DNA of 64,000 nt from Nostoc paludosum FACHB-159 (GCF_014698835.1 NZ_JACJTU010000019.1:62001-126000), one strand, 5' to 3'. Positions 9,553-18,729 are shown, counted from the stretch's first letter. Notes: generated by a model from the sequence alone, not told the origin. A program made the numbers and translations.

Positions 9553-9726
9553 ACATTGGGCATTGGGCATTGGGCACTTGTACTGAGCGCAGCCGTTGGC
9601 GCAGCCTCTCGTAGAGAAGTATTGGGCATTGGGCATTGGGAGTGAGGAGTTAAGAATATTCCCTTGTCCTCTTGTCCTCTTGTCCCCTTCTCTCCCCATC
9701 TCCCTCATCCCCATGCCCCATGCCTA
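9553..9726. repeat. Heptamer (GGGCATT) repeat region with C-rich arm
   Basis: Tandem GGGCATT units occur at about 9553-9576 and again near 9625. Between them is a copy of the cyanobacterial repeat that reads gcagccgttggcgcagcc and then ctctcgtagagaag. A pyrimidine-rich arm (ctcttgtcctcttgtcccc) follows and ends in CCCCATGCC units. The arrangement resembles the other purine/pyrimidine-armed repeats in this window. The apparent open frames here are repeat translations. Confidence 0.75.
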
Positions 9727-9727
9727 G

Positions 9728-10153
9728 TCACGGCAAATTTTCTCGCAATAATGCTCGAAACCCTGCTTGTTGAAAATGCTCGTCAGCAGTTAAGGCTTCA
9801 GTGATTCCGCTATATTCCATCACAATAAAAGATACGCAATCGACAAATCCCCATTCTTTCTCAGTTCGATCGCAATAAAGTTGAAAAGCACGTTTGTAAA
9901 GTTCTTGGGAAAGGGGGACAATTTCTACTTTGGAGTCTGCTACCAAAGAGTTCAATAATATAATTGCCGCTTGACGATAAGGTAGTTGGGATAAGGCGTT
10001 GCCAATTTCCAACATCACGGCCTGTGTTGTCACTAAACGAGTTTCTGCCGCTTGTAACATTTTAGCTAGATATAAAGCTCGGTGATGCAAGCGATCGCTT
10101 GGTGCAGATAAGGCAAGAGCAAATGATGTATCAAGAAAAACTTCAGAATGCAT
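9728..10153 (-). CDS. PIN-domain protein, VapC-like toxin
   Basis: A 141-residue PIN nuclease. The acidic residues expected for the metal site are visible: Asp in VFLDTSFALAL, Glu in AVMLEIGNAL, Asp in WGFVDCVSFIVM and Asp in ALTADEHFQQAGF. VapC-type toxins are Mg2+-dependent RNases that cut tRNA or rRNA. It lies 7 bp after the stop of the small upstream gene, which has the size and position of a cognate antitoxin. The pair is therefore probably a type II toxin-antitoxin module. Confidence 0.87.
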   Translation of the reverse strand: MHSEVFLDTSFALALSAPSDRLHHRALYLAKMLQAAETRLVTTQAVMLEIGNALSQLPYRQAAIILLNSLVADSKVEIVPLSQELYKRAFQLYCDRTEKEWGFVDCVSFIVMEYSGITEALTADEHFQQAGFRALLRENLP

Positions 10154-10160
10154 GAAAAAT

Positions 10161-10376
10161 CTATTTTACGTATAAATACTTATCTATATTGGCAGACCAA
10201 TCACTTGGCCCTTGCAGGCTGAGCGATCGCGCTGTTTGCAAAAATGATACTGTTTCATGTTCGCTAGGCGGTAAAATTTCAATACTGATTCGCACGCGGG
10301 TATTAGTTGGCAGTGCGATCGGTTCAGACGGATAGAACACTTTGCCATTAAATATGGCTGTAATTTTTTCTACCAT
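10161..10376 (-). CDS. VapB-like antitoxin of the PIN-domain toxin
   Basis: A 71-residue protein starting MVEKITAIFNGKVFYPSEPI; an upstream TTG at 10385 is less likely. The start VEKITAIFNGKVFYP followed by a beta strand (RVRISIEILP) is the layout of the short antitoxins usually paired with PIN toxins in cyanobacteria. The C-terminal part (LQGPSDWSANIDKYLY) is where such antitoxins usually contact the toxin. It probably represses its own promoter and blocks the downstream RNase. Stop and toxin start are 7 bp apart, consistent with translational coupling. Confidence 0.8.
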   Translation of the reverse strand: MVEKITAIFNGKVFYPSEPIALPTNTRVRISIEILPPSEHETVSFLQTARSLSLQGPSDWSANIDKYLYVK

Positions 10377-10615
10377 TTCCCTCAAAAAATTCTTTTAGTC
10401 TATCCTAAGCTGGTTGTGGGAATACGGGTAGGTTAAATGGCGCGATCGCCAAATTTTAGATTTTGGATTGTTCATTGAAAAGTTAAAATCTTACAAACAC
10501 AGAGCAATCGCCACAAGCTATTATCAATAACTGCTTCACAATCTAAAATCTCAAATCCAAAATAGTTAAGACTTCACAAACAGTAATTAAGATTGCATCT
10601 CTCAGAGGAAAGAGT

Positions 10616-12433
10616 TTGCACCCCTTAGGCTGTTGTAAAATAGACATAAGAAGGATTCGGGGGGCCATTAACTGGTCAGAAACGCCTATAGAGACTATCT
10701 TTGGAAATCTCCAAGGTCTAAAGACCAGCCAGCTGAAACAATTACAGCGGCTTTATCACCAGCGCATACCAGGCGATCGCATCACCACGCCTGAGTTTTC
10801 CCAGCGTCTGGCAGCAATCAGCACAGAACTTAATCAGCCTGTGTGTGCCTATCTCAACCGTCGCGGACAAGTGATTCGTGTGGGGGTAGGCACACCGCGT
10901 CAAACGCAAATTCCACCACTGGAATTGCCCCGTTACGGTGCGGAACGACTCAGCGGTATTCGTTGTATCGCCACTCATCTAAAGCCAGAACCGCCCAATG
11001 AAGCGGCACTCACGGCTATGGCACTACAACGTTTAGATGCTTTAGTTGTCCTAAATATTACAGGAACAGGATTTACACGGCGGGGAGGTGGTGCGACTGG
11101 GTACGTCAAAGAAGCTTATTTGGCTCATCTGACGCCCCAAGACTCTCGGAGTTTGATTACTACTCCTGCTGGCTTGAAGATAGAACACAAGCAAGTCCAA
11201 TCTCCAAGTTGGAATATATCGCCACCTGTAGGACTGGAAGAACTGGCACAGCAGGATTTGATCGACTTGGTGGAAAATCTGGAAGCCGAATTCCAGCGGG
11301 AATTTATCGCCCAGGAAGTAGATGCTGACCACGATCGCGTGTTAATAGTGGGGTTAATGACCGATGAAATGACCCCCCTGCAATTCCAAGACACCCTAGC
11401 AGAATTGGCGCGTTTAGTTGATACGGCTGGGGGAGATGTATTGCAGACAATACAACAAAAGCGATCGCGGATTCATCCGCAGACAGTAGTGGGCGAAGGT
11501 AAGGTGCAAGAAATTGCCCTGACAGCGCAAACATTAGGAGTCAATCTCGTCGTCTTTGACCGCGACCTTTCACCCTCCCAAGTCCGCAACCTAGAAGCGC
11601 AAATTGGTGTCCGCGTCGTTGACCGCACCGAAGTAATTTTGGATATCTTCGCCCAACGCGCTCAGTCCCGTGCTGGTAAATTGCAAGTAGAACTAGCACA
11701 ATTAGAATACATGCAGCCGCGACTGGCTGGTAGAGGTCGTGCCATGTCCCGACTAGGTGGTGGTATTGGGACTCGCGGCCCTGGTGAAACAAAACTAGAA
11801 ACCGAACGACGTGCAATCGGGCAGCGTATTTCCCGACTGCAAAAAGAAGTCAACCAGTTACAAGCGCATCGTTCCCGCTTACGACAGCGACGACAACATC
11901 GAGAGGTTCCCTCAGTAGCTTTAGTTGGCTACACCAACGCTGGTAAATCAACTCTCTTAAATGCTCTGACAAACGCAGAAGTTTATACAGCTGACCAACT
12001 ATTTGCCACTCTCGATCCTACTACCCGCCGCTTAGCAATTCCTCACGGCGAAACTGATGAACCTCAAGAAATTCTCATAACAGATACAGTAGGGTTCATA
12101 CACGAACTGCCTCCATCCTTAATGGATGCCTTCCGCGCCACCTTAGAGGAAGTCACAGAAGCTGATGCACTGCTACATCTGGTAGATTTGTCTCATCCAG
12201 CTTGGTTGCGACATATTCGTTCAGTCCGGGAAATCCTCGCGCAAATGCCAGTGACTCCCGGCCCGGCGCTGGTTGTTTTTAATAAAATCGATCTAGCTAA
12301 CAGTGAGACCCTAGCTCTAGCAAGAGAAGAATTTCCCCTAGCAGTGTTTATTTCTGCTAGCCAGAGGTTGGGATTAGAAACCCTACGTCAGCGCCTTGCT
12401 CAATTGATTGAATATGCTGTTGACTCTCGGTAA
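10616..12433 (+). CDS. hflX: GTPase HflX
   Basis: A 605-residue ribosome-associated GTPase. An N-terminal HflX domain includes VIVGLMTDEMTP-like and FDRDLSPSQVRNLEAQIG, with the glycine-rich linker RLGGGIGTRGPGETKLETER. The G domain has the P-loop GYTNAGKST (about residue 438), DPTTRRL as switch I, DTVGFI, and NKID. HflX splits stalled 70S ribosomes after stress. The start is uncertain: the frame begins at a TTG at 10616 preceded by AGAGGA, and there is no in-frame ATG before the conserved IETIFGNLQGLK segment. It ends before a strong hairpin at 12453-12507. Confidence 0.92.
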   Translation: MHPLGCCKIDIRRIRGAINWSETPIETIFGNLQGLKTSQLKQLQRLYHQRIPGDRITTPEFSQRLAAISTELNQPVCAYLNRRGQVIRVGVGTPRQTQIPPLELPRYGAERLSGIRCIATHLKPEPPNEAALTAMALQRLDALVVLNITGTGFTRRGGGATGYVKEAYLAHLTPQDSRSLITTPAGLKIEHKQVQSPSWNISPPVGLEELAQQDLIDLVENLEAEFQREFIAQEVDADHDRVLIVGLMTDEMTPLQFQDTLAELARLVDTAGGDVLQTIQQKRSRIHPQTVVGEGKVQEIALTAQTLGVNLVVFDRDLSPSQVRNLEAQIGVRVVDRTEVILDIFAQRAQSRAGKLQVELAQLEYMQPRLAGRGRAMSRLGGGIGTRGPGETKLETERRAIGQRISRLQKEVNQLQAHRSRLRQRRQHREVPSVALVGYTNAGKSTLLNALTNAEVYTADQLFATLDPTTRRLAIPHGETDEPQEILITDTVGFIHELPPSLMDAFRATLEEVTEADALLHLVDLSHPAWLRHIRSVREILAQMPVTPGPALVVFNKIDLANSETLALAREEFPLAVFISASQRLGLETLRQRLAQLIEYAVDSR

Positions 12434-12452
12434 ATACCGCAATAAATTTTGA

Positions 12453-12507
12453 ATTTTCAGTAAAAAATGTCGTAGCTATATTAGCTACGGCATTTTTTAC
12501 TGAAAAT
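12453..12507 (+). terminator. Strong rho-independent-type hairpin after hflX
   Basis: Two 25-nt arms at 12453-12477 and 12483-12507 are complementary except for one G-U type position, around a 5-nt loop. The A-rich base of one arm becomes a T-rich stretch in the other, so it could end transcription from either side. It starts 20 bp after the hflX stop. Confidence 0.85.
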
Positions 12508-12785
12508 AATAAATATTTCTCGTTTACTTTACTGAAGCTTTATCGGATTATGTGGAATTTGCTGAATGACAATATAGGAAAATACGTGCTAAAACAATTT
12601 ATTAATAGTATTTTTCTGTTTGTAACTAATACAGTAATTACATTTATTTTCTGAATAAAATCTAATAATATATAAGGCTTTAAATTCTGAACTCCTTATT
12701 AATTAATTTTACAAGTACTGTATTAGCCTTTCAGGATAACTTTTAAAATTTTCTCAGTTATCAACATCTATAGAAGGAAAAGTAT
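12508..12785. other. AT-rich spacer before the oxygenase gene
   Basis: Together with the hairpin, this makes a gap of about 350 bp after hflX. The rest is AT-rich, contains no open frame with coding character, and presumably holds the promoter of the next gene. A purine-rich AGAAGGAAAAG just before 12786 is a plausible ribosome-binding site. Confidence 0.5.
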
Positions 12786-13667
12786 ATGCCATTGGCCTCA
12801 CAGCAGTTTGAGTCCAAAGATGTCAAAGTTCAGCTTCTTCTAACTGGAGGATATCAATACACAGTTTATTTAAAATCAGATTCCCCTCTACTGCACAGTC
12901 TTTTAAGAAAAATTGTAGCTCGTGCATACAAACAAGACTCTGATTTAGAGAATTTATTTCAAATTCCTATTAATGAAGGTCACTCGGTTTTATGTTTTCC
13001 TAGCGAACATCTTATAGGCGTGGTTACAGAACCCCCAATCTTCATACAACAATCAGAGAACATACAACTTCAAAATAATTATATTGAGGCTTCTGATTAT
13101 ATCCATATAGATAATTTTCTTACGCCAGAAGAACACAAACGCTTACTCAAATATGTTCTAGAAAAAGAATCAGATTTTTTGCCAAGCAATACTTCTACAA
13201 ACGATATTAATTATCGCCAATCATTGGTTCTTTACTCATTTCCTGAATTTTCTGAATTGATATTAAAGAAAATTCAAGCAATGATTCCTGATATTATAAG
13301 CAAATTAAACATACCATCTTTTTCTATATCACAGATTGAAAGTCAACTAACTGCACATAATCATGGTAACTATTACAAAGTTCATAATGATAATGGCAGC
13401 CCAGACACTGCTACCAGAGAACTAACATACGTTTATTACTTTTATCAAGAACCAAAATCATTCTCTGGTGGGGAATTGCTAATATACGACAGCAAAATTG
13501 AAAACAACATCTATGTAAATACTGAGACTTTCAAAACAGTCGAACCTCGCAATAACAGCATTGTATTCTTCCTCAGCCGCTATTTGCACGAAGTACTGCC
13601 TGTCAACTGTCCCTCTCAAGCTTTCAAAGATAGTCGATTTACTATCAATGGCTGGGTGCGTCGATAA
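12786..13667 (+). CDS. 2-oxoglutarate/Fe(II)-dependent oxygenase (prolyl-4-hydroxylase-like)
   Basis: A 293-residue protein. The C-terminal double-stranded beta-helix shows the iron triad: His200 and Asp202 in YKVHNDNG and His268 in RYLHEVLPV, with Arg284 (DSRFTINGW) placed to bind 2-oxoglutarate. The region DYIHIDNFLTPEEHKRLLKY is the usual start of P4H-like domains. The first 100 residues (VQLLLTGGYQYTVYLKSDSP) form an extra domain also seen with such oxygenases in cyanobacteria, of unknown role. Family members hydroxylate proline or small peptides. The gene is AT-rich compared with hflX and stands alone between long AT-rich spacers. Confidence 0.85.
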   Translation: MPLASQQFESKDVKVQLLLTGGYQYTVYLKSDSPLLHSLLRKIVARAYKQDSDLENLFQIPINEGHSVLCFPSEHLIGVVTEPPIFIQQSENIQLQNNYIEASDYIHIDNFLTPEEHKRLLKYVLEKESDFLPSNTSTNDINYRQSLVLYSFPEFSELILKKIQAMIPDIISKLNIPSFSISQIESQLTAHNHGNYYKVHNDNGSPDTATRELTYVYYFYQEPKSFSGGELLIYDSKIENNIYVNTETFKTVEPRNNSIVFFLSRYLHEVLPVNCPSQAFKDSRFTINGWVRR

Positions 13668-13707
13668 ACCAATTCAGTATCAATACTACTACAATAACTA
13701 TCTAACT

Positions 13708-13733
13708 TTATAGAAGGCGATCGCCTTCTATAA
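13708..13733. terminator. 26-bp perfect palindrome centred on a HIP1 site
   Basis: Arms 13708-13720 and 13721-13733 are perfectly complementary with GCGATCGC at the centre. It lies 40 bp after the oxygenase stop, so it may act as a transcript-end hairpin, or may be a HIP1-derived palindrome with another role. Confidence 0.5.
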
Positions 13734-14114
13734 TTTATTGCATACTTATACTGAATCAATTTATGAAAAATATATATTCTTCAGTACATTATAAATAGTT
13801 TATCAAAATTACTTAAATATTTTATTTAAATTTTTATAATCAATATTATATCTGCTAATTAAAACTAGAAATATTACGTAAATTAACCAAAAATATTTTT
13901 CATGTAGTAAACACTTAGATCTCTGAAAATAATTACGTAACAGTCATTTATTTATACTCTATTAAATTTTGAATAAAGCTTAATAAAAACAGTAGTACAT
14001 CTTATTTTTGTGTGCCAATGTGGATTAGTTAATGATGTCAATAATGCTTGGAGAAACGTCATTAATTAGGAAACTTTTCCACATCTTGTTTTAAGACAAA
14101 GAGGTTTGATTTAC
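13734..14114. other. AT-rich intergenic region upstream of the PEP-CTERM gene
   Basis: About 380 bp of very AT-rich DNA with no convincing open frame. It probably carries the promoter of the PEP-CTERM gene. AAAGAGG just before 14106 may be the ribosome-binding site for the ATG at 14115. Confidence 0.5.
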
Positions 14115-15338
14115 ATGTCTCAAGCATATTCAAAAAAAATAATTGGGTATATAACGTGTGGTCTTTTATCATTCAGTTTAGCTGTAGGATCGCAAATGCC
14201 TCAAGCACAGGCAGGAAATGGTAATGGTAACGGTAACGGCAACGGCAACAGAACACCAACGCCAGCACCCGCACCTGCACCAGCACCAGCACCTGCACCA
14301 GCGCCAGCACCCGCACCAGCGCCAGCACCTGCACCTGCACCTGCACCAGCGCCAGCACCTGCACCTGCACCAGCGCCAGCACCCGCACCCGCACCCGCAC
14401 CCACAATTTTGGGGTCTAAAAGTTTTTCTGCGACAGGAACCAATACCTATGACGGCTCTAACGATCCTCTGGGAGCGTCAGTCCTTTTTAATTACCTAAG
14501 CAATGGTTTATTGTCAGTGACCCTGACAAACAATTCTTCTGTAGGAATCTCAAATCCTTCTGATGTTCTAACCTCAGTCTTTTGGGACTATGCTGGTTCT
14601 GCCCTTAACTTATCGCTAGTTTCGGCTCTAGCTCCCACAGTAACCTCAAACGCAGGCTCTACTACTACAAACAATGTCAATCTTCTAGCTCTAGATGAAT
14701 GGAAATTGCCAAACACTAGTAATACTGGAGGACTTCCTGGTATTGACCAACATTATGGTTTGGGTACAGCCGGCTTAGGTATTTTCCAAGGTGGTGGTGG
14801 ACAGCAATTCAATTACGGAATCATAAGTGGTTACGCTAGTGATGCAAATCCAGCCGTAAGTTCAGGGACTTTTGTTAAAGGTTCAGCTACTTTCTTGCTA
14901 TCAGGGCTAACCTCTGGCTTTGACATCACTAAGATTGGCAACATCCGTTTTCAGTACGGTACATCACTAGCCGAAACTAGTATAAAACCTGCACCCGCAC
15001 CTGCACCAGCGCCTGCACCCGCACCAGCGCCTGCACCTGCACCTGCACCTGCACCCGCACCTGCACCCGCACCTGCACCCGCACCAGCGCCTGCACCCGC
15101 ACCTGCACCAGCGCCCGCACCAGCGCCTGCACCAGCGCCTGCACCCGCACCAGCGCCTGCACCCGCACCAGCGCCTGCACCTACACCTGTCCCACCTTAC
15201 GTCCCACCTTACTATCAACCTCCTGCACCTCAACCGCAAAAAGTACCTGAACCTAGCACAACCGCAGCGTTAGGATTATTAGGCTTAGGTGTTTTCAAAC
15301 TTCAGAAGAAAAACAAAAAAAATACTTCTCAAACTTAA
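14115..15338 (+). CDS. PEP-CTERM (exosortase-sorted) surface protein with two Pro-Ala tracts
   Basis: A 407-residue exported protein; the ATG at 14115 is chosen over a TTG at 14106. A signal peptide (KKIIGYITCGLLSFSLAVGS, cut near AQA-G) is followed by a Gly-Asn repeat and a Pro-Ala tract of about 23 units. Next is a globular domain of about 195 residues starting GSKSFSATGTNTYDGSND, then a second tract of about 32 Pro-Ala units. The C-terminus is a PEP-CTERM signal: VPEPSTTAALGLLGLGVFKL, then Lys-rich residues. Exosortase should cleave at PEP and deliver the protein to the outer surface or matrix. The tracts would act as stiff rods. The globular domain's function is not recognised. Confidence 0.88.
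   Translation: MSQAYSKKIIGYITCGLLSFSLAVGSQMPQAQAGNGNGNGNGNGNRTPTPAPAPAPAPAPAPAPAPAPAPAPAPAPAPAPAPAPAPAPAPAPAPAPTILGSKSFSATGTNTYDGSNDPLGASVLFNYLSNGLLSVTLTNNSSVGISNPSDVLTSVFWDYAGSALNLSLVSALAPTVTSNAGSTTTNNVNLLALDEWKLPNTSNTGGLPGIDQHYGLGTAGLGIFQGGGGQQFNYGIISGYASDANPAVSSGTFVKGSATFLLSGLTSGFDITKIGNIRFQYGTSLAETSIKPAPAPAPAPAPAPAPAPAPAPAPAPAPAPAPAPAPAPAPAPAPAPAPAPAPAPAPAPAPAPAPAPTPVPPYVPPYYQPPAPQPQKVPEPSTTAALGLLGLGVFKLQKKNKKNTSQT
14256..14403 (+). repeat. Hexanucleotide repeat encoding Pro-Ala tract 1
   Basis: Degenerate tandem hexamers of the forms GCACCT, GCACCC, GCACCA and GCGCCA encode about 23 Pro-Ala units. Variants are arranged in short higher-order blocks, as expected from slippage or unequal exchange. 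Confidence 0.95.
14987..15183 (+). repeat. Hexanucleotide repeat encoding Pro-Ala tract 2
   Basis: About 32 degenerate hexamers encode the second tract. Here GCGCCTGCACC blocks recur, a different variant order from tract 1, so the two tracts have probably expanded independently. Confidence 0.95.
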
Positions 15339-15587
15339 ACTGCACTGCTGAGTTTTTGCATAAAGGAGCTTAAATATGGGTTTAGAGGAGCGTAAGCACT
15401 TCTAAACCACTTTTTGTTAGATGTAAGAAATGCCAAACTAGAAGTCACTTAGATAATTCCTGTTTTTTAACTAGCACTTAGTACTGAAAAAAAATTTGAG
15501 CAACAGGAAGAATGACAATAGTCTACAAATACACAGTCAGTGGCAAAGTTATAAAATTAAAAAGTATTAAATCAATTTGAGGACTTT

Positions 15588-15860
15588 ATGGCTGCAAAAG
15601 TAGAAATTTACACTTGGAGGACTTGCCCTTTTTGCATCCGTGCCAAAAGTTTGTTGAAAAATAAAGGAGTTGAATTTATTGAATACAGCATTGACGGAGA
15701 TGAGGCAGCCAGAAATAAAATGGCTCAAAGAGCAAATGGACGCCGTTCTTTACCGCAAATTTTCATCAACGAGCAACATGTTGGTGGTTGTGATGATATC
15801 CACGCTTTAGATAATCAAGGCAAGCTGGATGAACTACTAGCTTCTGGCAATAGCGTTTAA
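15588..15860 (+). CDS. grxC: Glutaredoxin 3 (GrxC type)
   Basis: A 90-residue dithiol glutaredoxin. The active site is CPFC (Cys13 and Cys16, in TWRTCPFCIRAKSLL), the cis-proline loop reads RSLPQIFINE, and the GSH-binding GGCDDIHAL follows. It reduces protein disulfides and mixed glutathione disulfides using GSH. The next gene, 200 bp downstream on the same strand, encodes glutathione synthetase, so cofactor-making and cofactor-using enzymes sit side by side. GAGGAC before the ATG is a plausible ribosome-binding site. Confidence 0.95.
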   Translation: MAAKVEIYTWRTCPFCIRAKSLLKNKGVEFIEYSIDGDEAARNKMAQRANGRRSLPQIFINEQHVGGCDDIHALDNQGKLDELLASGNSV

Positions 15861-16060
15861 ATTCAAAAGATATTGCTCCGACTGGCGACAAGCCGCTGGA
15901 TACACACGGCAGTCGCTACAACTCTGCAAAAGCAACGTTCTGCAAAAGATTGTCTGTTAAGAAATTAGCTTCCAAACTATGCGTATACACCAATTGGTGA
16001 GAACATCAGGAGATAATGATTGAATAACCATTTAATTTACTGGTGATTGAGGCAGACAGC

Positions 16061-17035
16061 GTGAAACTGGCTTTTATCATTGATCCCATCCATCAGCTTG
16101 ACCCGTGTCATGATACCAGCGTTGCCCTGATGGAAGCAGCGCAAATCCTGGGACACGAAGTTTGGGTGACTCAGGCAAATCTGCTGAGTGTGGTCGAGAG
16201 CAAAGCTTGGGCTGTTCTACAGCAAGTCGAACTAGTACCCGTGGAGTTGGTTGAGGGGCGCTGGGTAGCAGCTAATCCTTGGTATAACTTGAGCGAACGC
16301 TTTTTCGCTCCCCTAGAAACAATGGACGCCGTATTCATGCGGACAGATCCACCTGTTAATGATTCCTATCTCTACGCTACCTATATTCTCGATTACATTG
16401 ACCAAAATAAAACTTTGGTGATTAATAGTCCTAGCGGTATTCGAGGGGCTAATGAAAAAATGTACGCCCTCCAGTTTACCAAAGCAATTCCAGAAACAAT
16501 TGTTAGTGCTGATAAGCAGTTTATCCGACAATTTGTGGAAGCAAAGGGGACTGCGGTTCTTAAACCATTGGGTAACAAAGCTGGGGAAGGAATTTTGATT
16601 TTGCAATCAGGCGATCGCAATTTCAACTCTATTATCGAACTGAGTACTCTCCAAGGTAAAGTACCTGTAATGGTGCAGACCTATCTACCACAGGCAAAAG
16701 AAGGAGATAAGCGAATTATCTTACTCAATGGCGAACCCATAGCTGCCCTCAATCGTCTTTCTAGCGGCACTGATTTTCGTAATAATATGGCAACTGGTGG
16801 TACAGTCGCCCAAACCGAAATTACTCCAAGAGAACATGAAATCTGTACCCAAATAGCTGAACGTTTACGCCAAGATGGCTTAATTTTTGTGGGTATTGAT
16901 GTTATCGGTGGCTACCTCACTGAAGTTAACGTCACCAGTCCCACTGGAATTCGTGAGATTGACCGCCTGGATGGTACTCGCCTCGCTCATCAGGTTATTC
17001 AATGGATTGAACAAATTTTACAAATTAAAAAATAA
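16061..17035 (+). CDS. gshB: Glutathione synthetase
   Basis: A 324-residue ATP-grasp ligase that joins glycine to gamma-glutamylcysteine. The start is probably the GTG at 16061 (MKLAFIIDPIHQLDPCHDTS), the family's usual beginning; an earlier GTG at 16043 adds six residues. Visible landmarks are VFMRTDPPVNDSYLYATYIL, ATP-binding KPLGNKAGEGILIL, and VGIDVIGGYLTEVNVTSPTG with the metal-binding Glu and Asn. It follows grxC on the same strand. A weak spacing of about 200 bp suggests it may have its own promoter. Confidence 0.95.
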   Translation: MKLAFIIDPIHQLDPCHDTSVALMEAAQILGHEVWVTQANLLSVVESKAWAVLQQVELVPVELVEGRWVAANPWYNLSERFFAPLETMDAVFMRTDPPVNDSYLYATYILDYIDQNKTLVINSPSGIRGANEKMYALQFTKAIPETIVSADKQFIRQFVEAKGTAVLKPLGNKAGEGILILQSGDRNFNSIIELSTLQGKVPVMVQTYLPQAKEGDKRIILLNGEPIAALNRLSSGTDFRNNMATGGTVAQTEITPREHEICTQIAERLRQDGLIFVGIDVIGGYLTEVNVTSPTGIREIDRLDGTRLAHQVIQWIEQILQIKK

Positions 17036-17427
17036 TTTCTATTTACGTTTTTTTAGTTGTGTCCTATTCTGAGGAAATATACCTAGTTAGGACACTTGCG
17101 TAATTAATTTTTTGACGGCACTTACATTAAGTAAATATATTTACTGAGTTACATGGATCGCAGGGGTAGATGTAGCGATGTCTAGGAGGGGCTAGGCCTA
17201 CGCATCCTGAGTTGAGCAGGTCTTACTGTTTTTTCTGACAAAAAGCGCAGCTAGACATCGGAATCAGCGGATTCCTGCCCAAGTTCCTTGTGTAAGTAGC
17301 GTTGAGAAGTTTCTCTACCAATTAGCAATATTAGGGATGGCAACGTCATTGCTTACCCCTACCTTTGGTAAAACCCTGAAACTAGCAGATTTTATACAAA
17401 ACTCAGCTGGTCTAAATCCAAAATTTT
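17036..17427. other. Intergenic region between convergent gshB and ftsZ, with degraded repeat
   Basis: About 390 bp with no convincing gene. Around 17164-17215 there is a degraded copy of a common cyanobacterial repeat (gatgtctaggaggggctagg, then cctacgc). The open frame 17337-17537 runs antisense into ftsZ and has no coding character. Confidence 0.5.
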
Positions 17428-18729
17428 TTAATTCCGTGGTGTCCGTCGGTTTTTCAGAAAATCAGGTATATCCAGCCCCTGTTTTTCTTTTGGCTCTGGA
17501 ATTGGAGCCGGGGCTGGAGTTGGGGTTGGAGGATTAACTGTGGGTTGCTGTGTTGTTGGTCGTTTGGGAGTGTTGGGTGCTACCCGAACGTTAGCCACGC
17601 TTTGTTGTGGTGCTGTTTGTACTTCACCTGTAAACCCAGTAGCAATTACAGTAATTCTTACCTCACCTTGGAGTCTGTCATCAATTACGGCGCCAAAAAT
17701 AATATTAGCGTTGGGATCGACTACTTCATAGATTGCTTCTGCGGCAGCATTTACTTCATGTAAAGTCAGGTCAGTACCGCCGGTAATATTAAAGACGACT
17801 CCTCTAGCGCCTTCAATGGAACATTCTAGTAAAGGCGAAGAAATAGCTGCGATCGCTGCTTCTCTTGCTCTAGATTTTCCAGAGCTAACGCCAATTCCCA
17901 TCAATGCCGATCCTGCATCTGCCATCACAGCTCGGACATCGGCAAAATCAACGTTTACCAATCCGGGAATCGTGATGATATCGGAAATACCTTGCACCCC
18001 TTGACGCAGCACATCATCTGCATAACGAAAAGCTTCTTGCACGGGGGTTTGTTCGGGGATCACTTCCAGAAGTTTGTTATTGGGGATAATAATTAGCGTA
18101 TCTACCCTACTTTTTAGTCCTTCAATACCTTGTTCTGCTTGACTGGTGCGGCGGCGTCCCTCAAAAACAAATGGACGTGTAACCACGCCAACAGTCAGAG
18201 CGCCCATTTCTTTAGCTACTTCTGCCACAATCGGAGCTGCGCCTGTCCCAGTACCGCCTCCCATACCAGCAGTGATAAACACTAGGTCTGCACCCTCTAA
18301 AGCCGTGGCAATTTCGTCTCGTGATTCCTCAGCTGCCTTTTGCCCAATGGCAGGATTACCACCTGCTCCTAAACCCCGTGTTAGCTTTTGTCCAATTTGT
18401 AATCGACTGGGAGCGCCAGCTAAAGTCAAGGCTTGGGCATCAGTGTTAATTGACCAAAACTCCACACCAGAGACATCAGATTCTATCATCCGGTTAACAG
18501 CATTGCCGCCACCGCCGCCGACACCAATTACTTTAATGTTGGCAACCCGACCTGGGACAATCTCACCAATGCGGCTATTTTCAGTAGAAATCTTCTTATT
18601 ATCGTGATTTTGTCCGAAGTTCAATCCAGAGTTAAAGGGATTGGTCGAGTTAACTGCCATAGAGAAACCGGGCTGTCCGGTAGATTGGGAATCTTTATAG
18701 GTAAGTCCTTGGTTATTATCAAGTGTCAT
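17428..18729 (-). CDS. ftsZ: Cell division GTPase FtsZ
   Basis: A 433-residue tubulin homologue that forms the division ring. It shows GVGGGGGNAVNRMI near residue 69, the tubulin signature GGGTGTG at residues 157-163, and the catalytic T7 loop NVDFADVRAVMADAG. A long N-terminal extension (about 60 residues) precedes the GTPase domain, as is usual in cyanobacteria. A Pro-rich linker (PPTPTPAPAPIPEP) joins the conserved C-terminal peptide GLDIPDFLKNRR, which binds partners such as SepF. It lies downstream of ftsQ on the same strand after a 1-kb spacer. Confidence 0.98.
   Translation of the reverse strand: MTLDNNQGLTYKDSQSTGQPGFSMAVNSTNPFNSGLNFGQNHDNKKISTENSRIGEIVPGRVANIKVIGVGGGGGNAVNRMIESDVSGVEFWSINTDAQALTLAGAPSRLQIGQKLTRGLGAGGNPAIGQKAAEESRDEIATALEGADLVFITAGMGGGTGTGAAPIVAEVAKEMGALTVGVVTRPFVFEGRRRTSQAEQGIEGLKSRVDTLIIIPNNKLLEVIPEQTPVQEAFRYADDVLRQGVQGISDIITIPGLVNVDFADVRAVMADAGSALMGIGVSSGKSRAREAAIAAISSPLLECSIEGARGVVFNITGGTDLTLHEVNAAAEAIYEVVDPNANIIFGAVIDDRLQGEVRITVIATGFTGEVQTAPQQSVANVRVAPNTPKRPTTQQPTVNPPTPTPAPAPIPEPKEKQGLDIPDFLKNRRTPRN

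Noticed and set aside
14173..14443. Minus-strand frames rich in Gly-Ala or Val-Leu opposite the Pro-Ala tract
   Set aside because: They are simply the reverse reading of the hexamer repeat; the plus-strand frame has a signal peptide and PEP-CTERM end.
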